The notes: generated by a model from the letters alone, not told the origin. Counted from the stretch's first letter, positions 36,005 through 45,273 are shown. The stretch: 64,000 bases of DNA from Micromonospora sp. U21 (GCF_018070045.1 NZ_JAGPYK010000003.1:307611-371610); one strand, 5' to 3'. Numbers and translations: made by a program.

Positions 36005-38598
36005 TCGAGCAGTACGTGCTGGCCCTCCAAGAGGTCGACGAGACGCAGGTCGCGACCGTCGGCGGCAAGGGCGCGCACCTGGGCGCGCTGTCGCGGATCG
36101 ACGGCGTCCACGTGCCTGCTGGGTTTTGCGTGACGACGAACGCCTTCCGGCGGATCATGGCCGAAGCGCCCACGATTCACGATCAGCTCGATCAACTGTC
36201 GCGCCTGAAGCCGAAGGACCGGGAGGCGATCCGCACGCTCAGTGCGGAGATCCGCCAGGCCATCGAAGGGATCGTCCTCCCCGACGATCCGGCGGCGGCG
36301 ATCACCCGGGCTCTCACGCAGCTCGGCGAGCGAGGTGCCTACGCCGTCCGATCCAGCGCGACTGCAGAGGACCTGCCGACGGCCTCCTTCGCAGGCCAGC
36401 AGGACACGTACCTGAACGTCATGGGGCTGGCAGCGATCCTTCAGCACGTCAGCCGGTGCTGGGCCTCACTCTTCACCGAGCGGGCCGTGACCTACCGTCA
36501 GCGGAACGGCATCGACCACCGCACGGTCCACATGGCCGTTGTCGTGCAGAAGATGGCCTTCCCGCAGGCGGCCGGCGTCCTGTTCACGGCCGACCCCGTC
36601 ACAGGCAACCGGAAGGTCGCCTCCGTGGAGGCCAGCTTCGGTCTCGGCGAAGCTCTGGTCTCCGGGCTGGTGAACGCGGACGCCTACAAGGTGCGGGACG
36701 GTGAGATCGTCGACAAGGCGGTGGCCACCAAGCGGCTTGCCATCCACGCCCTGCCGACCGGCGGGACGAAGGAACAGGCGATCGATTCGGAGCGGCAGGA
36801 GCAGCCGGCGCTGACGGATGCACAGGTTGTGCGGCTCGTGCAGCTCGGGCGGCGGATCGAAGCACACTTCGGCCACCCCCAGGACATCGAATGGTGCCTG
36901 GTCGACGATGACTTCCACATCGTCCAGAGCCGACCGATCACCACGCTGTTCCCCATCCCCGCGGCCGGCGACCGGGAGAACCACGTCTACGTCTCCGTTG
37001 GTCATCAGCAGATGATGACCGACCCCATGAAGCCACTGGGCTTCTCCATGTGGCAGCTGACGGCCATGGCGCCGATGCACGAGGCCGGCGGGAGGCTGTT
37101 CGTCGACGTCACCCAGCGCCTGGCCTCGCCCGCGAGCCGCGCCGGCCTCCTGGAGTTGGTGGGGAGGGGCGATCCGCTGATCAGGGACGCGCTGGAGACC
37201 GTCCTCGACCGCGCCGACTTCGTCCCGACGCTTCCGGGGGCTGGCCCCGGCACGCCGCCGGTCAGCGGGGCGTCCGCCCCGATCGAGACCGATCCGGCCA
37301 TCGTCACGGAGCTGATCGAGCGCAGCCGAGCTTCCATCGCCGCCCTGCGGCGCGACATCCGGACGAAGACCGGACCGGCGCTGTTCGACTTCCTGCTGGA
37401 GGCCTTCCAGGAGCACAAGCGGCTCCTGGGCGATCCGCAGAGCATGCAGGCGATCATGGCGGGGATGGAGGCCACCTGGTGGCTCAACGAGCAGCTGCAG
37501 GCCTGGCTTGGCGAGAAGAACGCGGCCGACACGCTCACGTTGTCCGCGCCCAACAACGTCACGTCGGAGATGGGGCTGGCGCTCCTGGACGTCGCCGACG
37601 TCATCCGCCCGCATCCGGAGGTGGTGGCCTTCCTGCAGGGCGTCGAGGACGACGGCTTCCTTGACGAGCTGCCGAAGCTCGCGGGCGGGGCCGAAGCGCG
37701 CGACGCCATCGAGGCCTACCTCGACCGGTACGGCGTGCGCTGCGTCGGCGAGATCGACATCACGAGGCCGCGCTGGAGCGAACGCCCCACCACTCTCGTG
37801 CCCGTCATCCTCGACAACATCAGGAACTTCGAGCCGGGCGCTCGCAATCGGCGCTTCGAGCAAGGACGCCAGGAGGCGGAGAAGAAGGAACGAGACGTCC
37901 TGGAGCAGCTGCGGGCCCTGCCGGACGGGGAGCGGAAAGCCGAACAAGCCAAGCGGATGATCGACCGAGTCCGAACCTTCATCGGCTATCGGGAGTACCC
38001 GAAGTACGCCATTGTCAGCCGCTACTTCGTCTACAAGCAGGCACTGCTGGAAGAGGCCGAGCGCCTCGTGCAGGCCAACGTGCTTCGTGAGAAGGAAGAC
38101 ATCTTCTACCTCACGTTCCAGGAACTTCACGACGTCGTGCGCACGAACCAGGCCGATGAACAGCTCATCCACCGGCGGAAGGACGCGTTCAGGTCGTATC
38201 AATCGCTCACACCGCCCCGGGTGCTCACGTCGGAAGGTGAGGGCATCGCCGGGGCGTACCGACGCGACGATGTGCCGACCGGTGCGCTGGTCGGCCTCCC
38301 GGTTTCCAACGGGATCGTCGAGGGGCGAGCTCGCGTCATCCTGGACATGGCCGAGGCCGATCTCGAACCAGGCGACATCCTGGTCACCGCCTACACCGAT
38401 CCGAGCTGGTCACCCCTGTTCGTCGCGATCGAGGGGTTGGTGACGGAGGTGGGCGGCCTCATGACCCACGGGGCGGTGGTCGCCCGGGAGTACGGCCTGC
38501 CCGCCGTCGTCGGTGTGGAGCATGCGACCAAACTGATCCGGGACGGGCAGCGGATTCGCGTGCACGGGGCCGACGGGTACGTGCAGATCCTGCCTTGA
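36001..38598 (+). CDS. rph: Rifampin phosphotransferase (dikinase)
   Basis: 865 aa from ATG 36001 behind GGAGGTG, the usual RPH length. The N-terminal ATP-grasp domain covers about 1-320 (TVGGKGAHLGALSRIDGVHV, GAYAVRSSATAEDLPTASFA, GQQDTYLNV, IEWCLVDDDFHIVQSRPITT). The middle domain to about 755 would bind rifamycin. The C-terminal phosphohistidine domain holds catalytic His823 in GGLMTHGAVVAREYGLPAVV. RPH splits ATP into AMP and Pi and moves the beta-phosphate to the C21 hydroxyl of rifamycins, which gives resistance. The RAE upstream supports the assignment over phosphoenolpyruvate synthase, its closest relative. A 16-bp hairpin follows. Confidence 0.93.
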   Translation: MIEQYVLALQEVDETQVATVGGKGAHLGALSRIDGVHVPAGFCVTTNAFRRIMAEAPTIHDQLDQLSRLKPKDREAIRTLSAEIRQAIEGIVLPDDPAAAITRALTQLGERGAYAVRSSATAEDLPTASFAGQQDTYLNVMGLAAILQHVSRCWASLFTERAVTYRQRNGIDHRTVHMAVVVQKMAFPQAAGVLFTADPVTGNRKVASVEASFGLGEALVSGLVNADAYKVRDGEIVDKAVATKRLAIHALPTGGTKEQAIDSERQEQPALTDAQVVRLVQLGRRIEAHFGHPQDIEWCLVDDDFHIVQSRPITTLFPIPAAGDRENHVYVSVGHQQMMTDPMKPLGFSMWQLTAMAPMHEAGGRLFVDVTQRLASPASRAGLLELVGRGDPLIRDALETVLDRADFVPTLPGAGPGTPPVSGASAPIETDPAIVTELIERSRASIAALRRDIRTKTGPALFDFLLEAFQEHKRLLGDPQSMQAIMAGMEATWWLNEQLQAWLGEKNAADTLTLSAPNNVTSEMGLALLDVADVIRPHPEVVAFLQGVEDDGFLDELPKLAGGAEARDAIEAYLDRYGVRCVGEIDITRPRWSERPTTLVPVILDNIRNFEPGARNRRFEQGRQEAEKKERDVLEQLRALPDGERKAEQAKRMIDRVRTFIGYREYPKYAIVSRYFVYKQALLEEAERLVQANVLREKEDIFYLTFQELHDVVRTNQADEQLIHRRKDAFRSYQSLTPPRVLTSEGEGIAGAYRRDDVPTGALVGLPVSNGIVEGRARVILDMAEADLEPGDILVTAYTDPSWSPLFVAIEGLVTEVGGLMTHGAVVAREYGLPAVVGVEHATKLIRDGQRIRVHGADGYVQILP

Positions 38599-38727
38599 CC
38601 GACGACCGACCGAGGAGGCTGTTCGTAGCTTCCGACCCAGAGCAACGCTGGGCAGGGTCAACAAACCGGCGGTTCGGAGGCGCTTCGGCGTTGGCTCGGC
38701 GGCTGGAACGGCCCTTGCGCACGGCTT

Positions 38728-38765
38728 CGCCCCAACGGTGCAGTTGATCCTGCACCGTTGGGGCG
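38728..38765 (+). terminator. Perfect 16-bp hairpin after rph
   Basis: CGCCCCAACGGTGCAG (38728-38743) and CTGCACCGTTGGGGCG (38750-38765) are exact complements with a 6-base loop. It lies 130 bp after the rph stop; nothing else in 38599-38913 looks coding. No T-run follows. Confidence 0.75.
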
Positions 38766-38913
38766 CGGCTTCCTTGGCGTCCTGCACGACCGAGCGGTCC
38801 TGCTCGTGTTGAGACGGGGATCTCGTGTCGCGGGCTGCCGCCGAATCGGCGTGTACGACAGGTGGCCGACTTGCGTCGTAGGCTGTATCTCGCGCGATGG
38901 ACAGGAGGCTGAG

Positions 38914-39600
38914 GTGGCCGGGACGACGCTGACCGAGACGATGGTGGCCGAGGTGATGGCCGAGCTGGCCGAGCTCGAGGACCCGAAGGCACGCAAGGTG
39001 AACGAGAAACACGGTGACGATCACGGTGTGAACCTCGGCAAGCTGCGCGCGCTCGCGAAGCGCCTGAAGACGCAGCAGGAACTCGCATGCCGGCTCTGGG
39101 CGACGGATGACAACGCGGCGAGACTGCTGGCGATCCTGATCTGCCGACCCAAGGCGTTCGAGCGTGACGAGTTGGACGCCATGTTGCGCGAGGCGCGCAC
39201 GCCCAAGGTGCACGACTGGCTCGTGAACTACGTGGTGAAGAAGAACCCGCACTCCGAAGAGCTACGACTGGCCTGGTCCGCCGATCCGAATCCAGTGGTC
39301 GCGAGTGCCGGCTGGGCGCTGACCACCGAACGTGTGGCGAAGAAGCCCGAGGGCCTCGACCTTCCAGAGCTGCTCGACGTCATCGAGGCGGAGATGAAGG
39401 ACGCTCCGGCTCGCCTCCAGTGGGCGATGAACCACTGTCTGGCTCAGATCGGGATCGAGCACGCCGAGCATCGCGCCCGCGCGATCGGCATCGGTGAGCA
39501 CCTGGAGGTGCTCAAGGACTACCCGACTCCCCCGGGCTGCACGTCTCCGTTTGCGCCCATCTGGATCAGCGAGATGGTGCGCCGCCAGCGCGATACCTAG
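38914..39600 (+). CDS. DNA alkylation repair (AlkD-like HEAT) protein
   Basis: 228 aa from GTG 38914 behind AGGAGG; upstream codons in the open frame lack coding character. The protein is all helical with AlkD-like repeats: VMAELAELEDPKARKVNEKH, then GVNLGKLRALAKRLKTQQEL and ATDDNAARLLAILICRPKAF. The later VHDWLVNYVVKKNP and AGWALTTERVAKKP fit HEAT repeats of this family. AlkD enzymes remove bulky or cationic alkylpurines without base flipping; whether this relative keeps the catalytic Asp and Trp cannot be fixed by eye. A hairpin with a short T-run ends the gene. Confidence 0.82.
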   Translation: MAGTTLTETMVAEVMAELAELEDPKARKVNEKHGDDHGVNLGKLRALAKRLKTQQELACRLWATDDNAARLLAILICRPKAFERDELDAMLREARTPKVHDWLVNYVVKKNPHSEELRLAWSADPNPVVASAGWALTTERVAKKPEGLDLPELLDVIEAEMKDAPARLQWAMNHCLAQIGIEHAEHRARAIGIGEHLEVLKDYPTPPGCTSPFAPIWISEMVRRQRDT

Positions 39601-39622
39601 GAGACGCCCTACATCAATCTGC

Positions 39623-39651
39623 AGCGCGCCTCACACCGTGGGCGCGCTTTT
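39623..39651 (+). terminator. Intrinsic terminator with T-run
   Basis: AGCGCGCC (39623-39630) pairs with GGCGCGCT (39641-39648) around a 10-base loop, followed directly by TTTTG. It starts 22 bases after the AlkD-like stop, and is one of the few Rho-independent terminators here with a T-tail. Confidence 0.75.
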
Positions 39652-39813
39652 GACGTTGTCCGTACGCGACAGCGTCGTAACCTGACTCGCGATGTCCGTC
39701 GGATGAGCGGAGTACTCGAACCTGGGCTCACCCTGGCGCATCCGCATCTGACGGCGCTGGTCTGTGGTACGAACTACCGAAAGCTGGACAGAGCCGCAGA
39801 AACGGGCGAGCGG

Positions 39814-40995
39814 ATGACGAGTGGGGCAGCCGGACTCCTGCGACGACCCGAGGAACCACGAGCCACGTACCTGGAACTGTTCTTCGACCTGGTGTTCGTC
39901 TTCGTGCTCGCACGGCTCTCGCAGGAACTGTTGGAGGATCTGAGCTGGAGCAGCGCCTTCCAGACGCTGGTGTTGCTCCTCGCTCTGTGTGCGATCTGGG
40001 CCAACACGGCCAGGTTCACCGACAGGTTGGACCCGCAGCAGCCGCTGATACAGCTGCTGGTGATCGCGACCATGTTCAGCACCCTGCTGATGGCTGCCGC
40101 AGCGCCGGAGGCGTTCGGCGAGCAGGGCCTGGTCTTCGCAGGCTTGTACGTCGCCACTCAGGTCGGCCGCAACGCCGGTGGGGTGCTCCTGCTGCGGGGC
40201 CACAAGGGGCAGCGCGTCTTCGCGCGGCAACTCTTCTGGTTCGGTGTGTCCGCAGTGCCGTGGATCGCAGGTGCTCTCACGCACGACACCGCCCGTGCGG
40301 TCCTGTGGGCGCTGGCGGTGGCCGTGGAGTACGGGTCAGTCTCACTCGGCTTGCCCACACCGCGCCTGGGCCGCGCGTTCGCGCGTACATCCGAGTTCGC
40401 GGTCTACGGCGTGCACGCAGCCGAACGCTTCCGGCAGTTCTTCATCATCGCGCTCGGCGAACTCATCCTGGTAAGCGGCCTGACGTTCAGCCGCGGCAGG
40501 TTCCAGCCTGACCGGATTGCCGCGGTCGTGATCGCGTTCGCCACCACGGCGCTGCTGTGGCGGATCTACATCCATCGCGCCGGTGGCCTGCTGGCGGAGG
40601 CCATCGCAGCCGCCCCCAACCCACTCCGCGCAGTCATCCCGGCGCTGTACGCCCACCTGCTCATGGTCGCCGGCATCGTCGTCATCGCGGTCGGCGACGA
40701 GCTCGTCATCGAGCACCCGCTCGGACACACCCCACCGGCCTGGATCATCGTCATCCTCGGCGGACCCGCGCTGTTCCTCGCCGGTCGGGGCATGTTCGAG
40801 TACGAGGTGTTCGGTCGGGTCTCCCGCTCCCGGCCGATCGGGGTCCTCGCACTCGCCGCGACATCGCCGGCGGCGTTCTTCCTGCCGCCGCTGCTGGTCG
40901 CCACGGGACCTGCCCTCGTCCTGGCCGGAATCGCCGCATCCGACGCAGCGCGCGCTCGAGGGCGCTCACCCGAGCCGCCCTCACCACCCGGCTAG
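39814..40995 (+). CDS. Low temperature requirement A (LtrA) family membrane protein
   Basis: 393 aa from ATG 39814 (an earlier in-frame ATG at 39703 is possible). The family signature is at the N-terminus: EEPRATYLELFFDLVFVFVL. About eleven membrane segments follow, with HAAERFRQFFIIALGELILV near the middle, another hallmark. LtrA-like proteins are widespread in actinobacteria; the name comes from cold growth in Listeria, and the molecular role is unknown. It starts 160 bp after a terminator and appears to be a single-gene unit. Confidence 0.88.
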   Translation: MTSGAAGLLRRPEEPRATYLELFFDLVFVFVLARLSQELLEDLSWSSAFQTLVLLLALCAIWANTARFTDRLDPQQPLIQLLVIATMFSTLLMAAAAPEAFGEQGLVFAGLYVATQVGRNAGGVLLLRGHKGQRVFARQLFWFGVSAVPWIAGALTHDTARAVLWALAVAVEYGSVSLGLPTPRLGRAFARTSEFAVYGVHAAERFRQFFIIALGELILVSGLTFSRGRFQPDRIAAVVIAFATTALLWRIYIHRAGGLLAEAIAAAPNPLRAVIPALYAHLLMVAGIVVIAVGDELVIEHPLGHTPPAWIIVILGGPALFLAGRGMFEYEVFGRVSRSRPIGVLALAATSPAAFFLPPLLVATGPALVLAGIAASDAARARGRSPEPPSPPG

Positions 40996-41036
40996 CCGAA
41001 CGTGTCGCCCACATCCCGAGGCTGTCTCCGGACCGG

Positions 41037-41219
41037 CTACTCCTCCGGGACGCGCGGCCCAACCTCGCCCCGCTTCAGGTGCTCCGCGTTGCGGTCGGCT
41101 TCACTGTCGGCGTGCGCAGCCCCGGAACCCGGGTCCGTCGTTCGGCGACCCTCGGCGTCCTGATACACCTCGCCGGTCTCGAGGGCTCTCTCCTGCTGAC
41201 TCTGCTCAGGCCTGGTCAT
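41037..41219 (-). CDS. Small hydrophilic protein, 60 aa
   Basis: ATG 41219 opens a frame (MTRPEQSQQERALETGEVYQ, then GSGAAHADSEADRNAEHLKR) rich in Glu, Arg and Gln, consistent with a small soluble, probably disordered protein. It converges on LtrA with 41 bp between stops. Similar short acidic-basic proteins are common in actinobacteria and unassigned. The ribosome site (GGGTGG) is modest. Confidence 0.5.
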   Translation of the reverse strand: MTRPEQSQQERALETGEVYQDAEGRRTTDPGSGAAHADSEADRNAEHLKRGEVGPRVPEE

Positions 41220-41433
41220 AACCACCCAACTACCCTCCGCCCGCACCAGCAAACGGTCGGCTTTGCGTGCCGCCGTGTTTCCGCAGGTGGCACGCCGCCG
41301 GCTTGACGATGCGTGAGTAGCCCTGATTCTTCACTCCGATGTCACCAATCGATCCCACGGGTGACGTGTCGGTGTCTGTCCGCGGGAGTTGGCTGTCCGT
41401 CGTCGCACTTGTCCTGACCAGGAGCTGATCCAC

Positions 41434-42888
41434 GTGCCTTCCTCTCGTCGTACCTTCCTCGCTGGCGGCGCCGCCGCCGGCGTGGGCCTTGCCATCGCCG
41501 GCGGCTTGCCGTCCCTGGCGCAGGCCAGCCCGGGCCGGCCCCATTCGCCCGTCAAGGCCGGCCACGTGCCCTTCCCGCCGCTCGTGGACGACCCCGCCGG
41601 CATCCTGGCCCTGCCCAGGGGCTTCAGCTACACCGTGGTTACCCGGACAGGCGTCACCCGGCTCGACCGCGGCCAGGGTATGACCCCGGCCGACCACGAC
41701 GGCATGGCCGTCTACGACGTCGGACACGGCCGTTACAACCTGATCCAGAACCACGAGATCGACCCGGGCGCCGAGTTCGGCGTACCGCACGTCAAGGGCA
41801 CGGTCTACGACTCGGGCGCCGTCGACGCCGGTGGCTGCACCGTGATCAGAACTGACCGTGCGGGCCGGAACCTGGGTGAGTTCGTCGCCCTCTCCGGCAC
41901 CGTCTCCAACTGCGCCGGCGGGCCGACCCCGTGGGGGACCTGGCTCACCTGTGAGGAGACCGAGGACCGGGCCGGCGACGATTGGGAGGAGGACGGTCGG
42001 TCCGGCGTCTTCCTGAAGGATCACGGTTACGTCTTCGAAGTCTGGGCCGACGGCAGCGCGGACCCGAGGCCGATCAAGTGCCTGGGCCGCTACTCCCACG
42101 AGGCCCTGGCGGTCGACAGGGACCGCACCAGCATCTATCTCTCCGAGGACGCCGACGGGCCCAACGGCCTCTTCTACCGCTGGACGGCGCCACGCGGCGT
42201 CAAGCTGGGGCCCGACGTGCTCACCCGCCTCGCACCCAACGCCGGCGTCCTCGCCGCGATGCAGATCATCATGGACGACGGCTCGGTGCTGCCGGACGTC
42301 GCCTACCTGACCTCCGCCCAGCTGGGCCGCCCCTTCCCCGTGCGGTGGATCGAGGTGCCTGACCGCGACGCGGGCAACAAGCCCGTGCGCGAGCAGTTCA
42401 CCGATGGCCAGGTCACCCGCGGACGCAAGTTCGAGGGCGTGTGGGGCACCGACGAGGGCGTGTACGTGGTCAACTCCTACGCCTGGGACGACGGTGACCT
42501 GCCGGCGGACGCGGCTCCGCACGACGGCATGGTCTGGTTCTACAACTACAAGGCCCAGACCATCGAGCTGGTGACGTACTTCCCGCACCAGACCGCCTCG
42601 GAGGAAGGGACGCCGGTCAGGTACAACGACCTCACCTTCGACGGCCCGGACAACGTGACTGTCACCCCGTGGGGAAGCCTCGTGCTCGCCGAGGACGGCT
42701 CGGGCGCGTCCCACGTGCTCAGCACGGTCCCGGGCGGCCCGACGTACGCGATCGCCCGCAACCAGCTCAACGACTCAGAGTTCTGCGGGCCGACCTTCAC
42801 CGCCGACGGGGAGGTGCTCTTCGTCAACATGCAGGACCCCGGCCTCACCCTGGCCATCACCGGACCGTGGGAGAAGTACCTGGGCTAA
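41434..42888 (+). CDS. Tat-exported PhoX-like phosphatase (DUF839)
   Basis: 484 aa from GTG 41434, with AGGAG upstream. The N-terminus SSRRTFLAGGAAAGVGLAIA is a twin-arginine signal, so the folded protein is exported. The body is a PhoX-like beta-propeller: GFSYTVVTRTGVTRL, VYDVGHGRYNLIQNHEIDP, TPWGTWLTCEETED, RYSHEALAVDRDRTSIYLSE and DNVTVTPWGSLVLAEDG. PhoX enzymes are calcium- and iron-dependent alkaline phosphatases; the acidic ligands in CEETED and SEDADG are kept. The reaction is inferred from family. No Pho box was sought or seen. Confidence 0.88.
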   Translation: MPSSRRTFLAGGAAAGVGLAIAGGLPSLAQASPGRPHSPVKAGHVPFPPLVDDPAGILALPRGFSYTVVTRTGVTRLDRGQGMTPADHDGMAVYDVGHGRYNLIQNHEIDPGAEFGVPHVKGTVYDSGAVDAGGCTVIRTDRAGRNLGEFVALSGTVSNCAGGPTPWGTWLTCEETEDRAGDDWEEDGRSGVFLKDHGYVFEVWADGSADPRPIKCLGRYSHEALAVDRDRTSIYLSEDADGPNGLFYRWTAPRGVKLGPDVLTRLAPNAGVLAAMQIIMDDGSVLPDVAYLTSAQLGRPFPVRWIEVPDRDAGNKPVREQFTDGQVTRGRKFEGVWGTDEGVYVVNSYAWDDGDLPADAAPHDGMVWFYNYKAQTIELVTYFPHQTASEEGTPVRYNDLTFDGPDNVTVTPWGSLVLAEDGSGASHVLSTVPGGPTYAIARNQLNDSEFCGPTFTADGEVLFVNMQDPGLTLAITGPWEKYLG

Positions 42889-43079
42889 CGGAGCCAGATC
42901 GACCGGTGGGGGTCAGGCGATCCGCCTGCCCCCACCGCTCCCGCGACGCCACGTCCGGCCGACGCCCTCGCGTTCCGGGCCGCGTTTGCTGCCGCAGGTC
43001 GATGCCCGTGTCGGCGACGTGACTCGGGCGGTTCCGGCCGGTAGGGACGGCGTAGAACTTCCGATGCGAGTTTCTCGGG

Positions 43080-43472
43080 TCACGATCCGTCCGGAGGGTT
43101 GGCCGGCTGCTGTCCCGGCCAGAACGGCCACTCCTCGAACGACCGACAACGTCCGTCGTGAGCGAATCGCATGATCCACAGGTCGCGGTACTCCTGGTCG
43201 ACCGGGTCGCCGTAGCGGACCTCTTGGCGCGACACCGCGGTGTCGCCGTCGACCGCCACGATCTCCCTGGTCATCTGGAACACCTCGTCGGGACCTCTGC
43301 GCTGCGCTTCCCACATCTGGGCGATGGCCGGCAGGCCGACGACCGGCGTCCAGTACGGCCCCTGTTGGTAGCTCGCATCCTCGGTGAAGAGCGTGACCAG
43401 CTCGGCCGTGCCCGGCGTCCGCCAAACCCGCTCGTAGGCGGCGAGCCAATCGTCGACGTGCTTCCTGTTCAT
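43080..43472 (-). CDS. SnoaL/NTF2-like protein
   Basis: 130 aa from ATG 43472 (an ATG two codons upstream at 43478 is also possible), with AAGGTG upstream. The cone-shaped NTF2 fold is recognisable: VDDWLAAYERVWRTPGTAEL, VTLFTEDASYQQGPYW, then VVGLPAIAQMWEAQRRG and VRYGDPVDQEYRDLWIMRFA. Such proteins are small-molecule isomerases, cyclases or binding proteins; no catalytic residue singles out a reaction here. It is divergent to the VOC gene at 43595 with about 120 bp between. Confidence 0.82.
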   Translation of the reverse strand: MNRKHVDDWLAAYERVWRTPGTAELVTLFTEDASYQQGPYWTPVVGLPAIAQMWEAQRRGPDEVFQMTREIVAVDGDTAVSRQEVRYGDPVDQEYRDLWIMRFAHDGRCRSFEEWPFWPGQQPANPPDGS

Positions 43473-43594
43473 GCACATCACCTTGCCATCCGACGGGCGG
43501 CAGGCGGCGGGATCCGGCCAGCCGCGGGTAATGCACTGATCGACTCCGCCGAAACCGCCTTGTTGTCCTGTTGGCCCGTGTCTACGGTGCAGTG

Positions 43595-44299
43595 ATGCTC
43601 TCGCGAATGCTGACGGTGACCTTCGATGCGCACGACCCGGCTCGCCTGGCGCAGTTCTGGGCCGGAGTGCTCGGCCGGAAGGTCGTCGAGGACGCCGGTG
43701 GTGCACTCCTGCCTGGCGATGACACCCAGCTCAGCCTCCAGTTCGTCCCGAGCCGCGCGAAGAAGGTGGGGCCGAACCGCATGCACCTTCACCTGACCAG
43801 CGCCAGCCCCGCCGACCAGCAGCACACGGTGGCGACGGCGCTGGGGCTCGGCGGCGGCCACCTCGACGTCGGGCAGCGCCCCGAGGAGGGGCACATCGTC
43901 CTGGCGGATCCCGAGGGCAACGAGTTCTGCGTGATCGAGCCGGGCAACGCCTTCCTCGCCGGGTGCGGCCTGCTCGGGGAACTCACCTGCGAAGGCACCC
44001 AGGAGGTCGGCCGCTTCTGGAGCGAGGCGCTGGGCTGGCCGCTGGTGTGGGACCAGGACCAGGAGACCGCGATCCAGTCACCGCACGGCGGCACAAAGGT
44101 CGCGTGGGCCGGCCCGCCCGTGGCCCCGAAAGAGGGAAGGAACCGGCAGCGTTTCGACCTCGCCCCGACCGGTGGCGACCAGCAGGCGGAGGTCGACCGG
44201 CTGGTCTCCATCGGGGCCACTCGGCTCGAGGTCGGTGAGGACGGCGCCGTCGTGCTGGCCGATCCCGACGGCAACGAGTTCCGCGTGAAAGGCAACTGA
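43595..44299 (+). CDS. Tandem VOC (glyoxalase-like) domain protein
   Basis: 234 aa, start ATG 43595; no strong ribosome site is seen, so it may be leaderless. Two VOC modules follow each other: residues 1-110 (LTVTFDAHDPARLAQFWAGV through EGHIVLADPEGNEFCVIEPG) and 120-234 (GELTCEGTQEVGRFWSEALG through AVVLADPDGNEFRVKGN). Each ends in the ADPxGNEF motif that supplies a metal ligand. Function probably lies in detoxification or antibiotic binding. The sigma-factor pseudogene converges on its 3' end. Confidence 0.87.
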   Translation: MLSRMLTVTFDAHDPARLAQFWAGVLGRKVVEDAGGALLPGDDTQLSLQFVPSRAKKVGPNRMHLHLTSASPADQQHTVATALGLGGGHLDVGQRPEEGHIVLADPEGNEFCVIEPGNAFLAGCGLLGELTCEGTQEVGRFWSEALGWPLVWDQDQETAIQSPHGGTKVAWAGPPVAPKEGRNRQRFDLAPTGGDQQAEVDRLVSIGATRLEVGEDGAVVLADPDGNEFRVKGN

Positions 44300-44400
44300 C
44301 AACAGCACGGCCGGACAGTGCGTTCAAGGCCGTCCACGGTGACGGCATCGAGCCCAGCGGAGCCTCGCTGGTGGGCCGCCCCGGTTCTGAACCTGCTCGG

Positions 44401-44720
44401 CGGAAGCAGTTGCCGCTCCTCCACCTGCGCGTACGCGTCCGGCGTCGGCCCGTTGTCGGAGGTCAGCAGCGGCACCTCCAGCGGCCGCCGCCGACGCCGC
44501 CAGGAAATCGCCGTGTTGACCATCACCCGGCGTACGTAGACGTCGGGCGCGTCCCTGCGCAGTACCCGCCCCAGCGCCGATGGGTCTTCTCCAACGCCGA
44601 CTGTGCCAGGTCCTCGGCTGTCCCCCGGTCGCCTGTCAGCAGGTAGGCCGTTCGGAGCAACGGCCCCCACTGTCGTTGTACGAACAGCCGGAACTGTTCG
44701 TCGTCGTCGTGCCGACTCAC
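44401..44720 (-). pseudogene. Decayed SigE-type sigma factor, frameshifted and lacking region 4
   Basis: From GTG 44720 behind GGAGGTGGC, region 2 of an ECF sigma factor reads well (DDDEQFRLFVQRQWGPLLRT, AYLLTGDRGTAEDLAQSALE). It then falls out of frame after THRRWG and ends at 44523. The expected continuation is in the next frame (VLRRDAPDVYVRRVMVNTAI, SWRRRRRPLEVPLLTSDNGP, VEERQLL). The switch point is the four-base C run at 44569-44572, as if one base were missing. Beyond about 44400 there is no region 4, so even with the frame repaired the gene is incomplete. Confidence 0.75.
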
Positions 44721-44822
44721 GCCACCTCCAGGTCGCGTCCGCCTCGCGTTCGCGCGCGGATGCAGAGTGAGACGCGATCAGCGGCGTCCGGGTTGAGGCG
44801 GAAATCGCATCGGCCTGGAACG

Positions 44823-45272
44823 TCAGGGTGTAGCCGCCCTGGGCGCTGAACGCCCACGGCGCGCCCACTGCGCGCCGTTCGGTACCCACCCGTCCGGTCG
44901 GCGACCGGACGGTGAGCGACCTGAGCGACCAGGGCCACCCTGGCGGGACGGTCGACCGACCGCGGTCACCAGGAGGCCTTGCTGGATGCCGGGCAACTCG
45001 CCGCGCAGCGCCAGCTCGCGGAATCGCACTCGGGACAGCCCGAAGCGGGCGAGTACGCCCCGCGGCCGTCCGTCAATCTGGTCCCGCGAGCGAAGCCGCA
45101 CCGGGCTGGAGTGGCGCGGCATCCGCGCCAGCCGGCGGACCGCGTCCGCCCGTACCGGCGGATCAGTGTCCGGGTGGGCGATGGTCCGCTTCAGCTCCGC
45201 ACGTTGGTCGGCATGCCGTGCGACGAGGGTCTCTCGGCGGGCCTGCCGCTTACCGAGGCTCTTCTTCGCCAT
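44823..45272 (-). CDS. rpsN: Ribosomal protein S14, zinc-independent paralogue, with frameshifted C-terminus
   Basis: Residues 1-95 are S14 (MAKKSLGKRQARRETLVARH through RRLARMPRHSSPVRLRSRDQ, IDGRPRGVLARFGLSRVRFR, ELALRGELPG). There are no zinc-binding cysteines, as in the C-minus form that replaces the zinc form under zinc starvation. S14 of this type should end about 101 residues in, with KASW or similar. The reading frame instead runs on for some 50 alien residues to 44823. In the adjacent frame the expected end SSKASW and a TGA (44968-44966) are present, so one extra base near 44987 explains it. This could be a real mutation or a sequencing error. It is the last gene of rpmB-rpmG-rpsN. 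Confidence 0.85.
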   Translation of the reverse strand: MAKKSLGKRQARRETLVARHADQRAELKRTIAHPDTDPPVRADAVRRLARMPRHSSPVRLRSRDQIDGRPRGVLARFGLSRVRFRELALRGELPGIQQGLLVTAVGRPSRQGGPGRSGRSPSGRRPDGWVPNGAQWARRGRSAPRAATP

Positions 45273-45273
45273 G

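Noticed and set aside
36466..38202. 578-codon minus-strand frame opposite rph
   Set aside because: Composition typical of antisense high-GC frames; rph is complete with all motifs.
41230..42714. 494-codon minus-strand frame opposite the PhoX-like gene
   Set aside because: Shadow frame; the plus strand has a Tat signal and family motifs.
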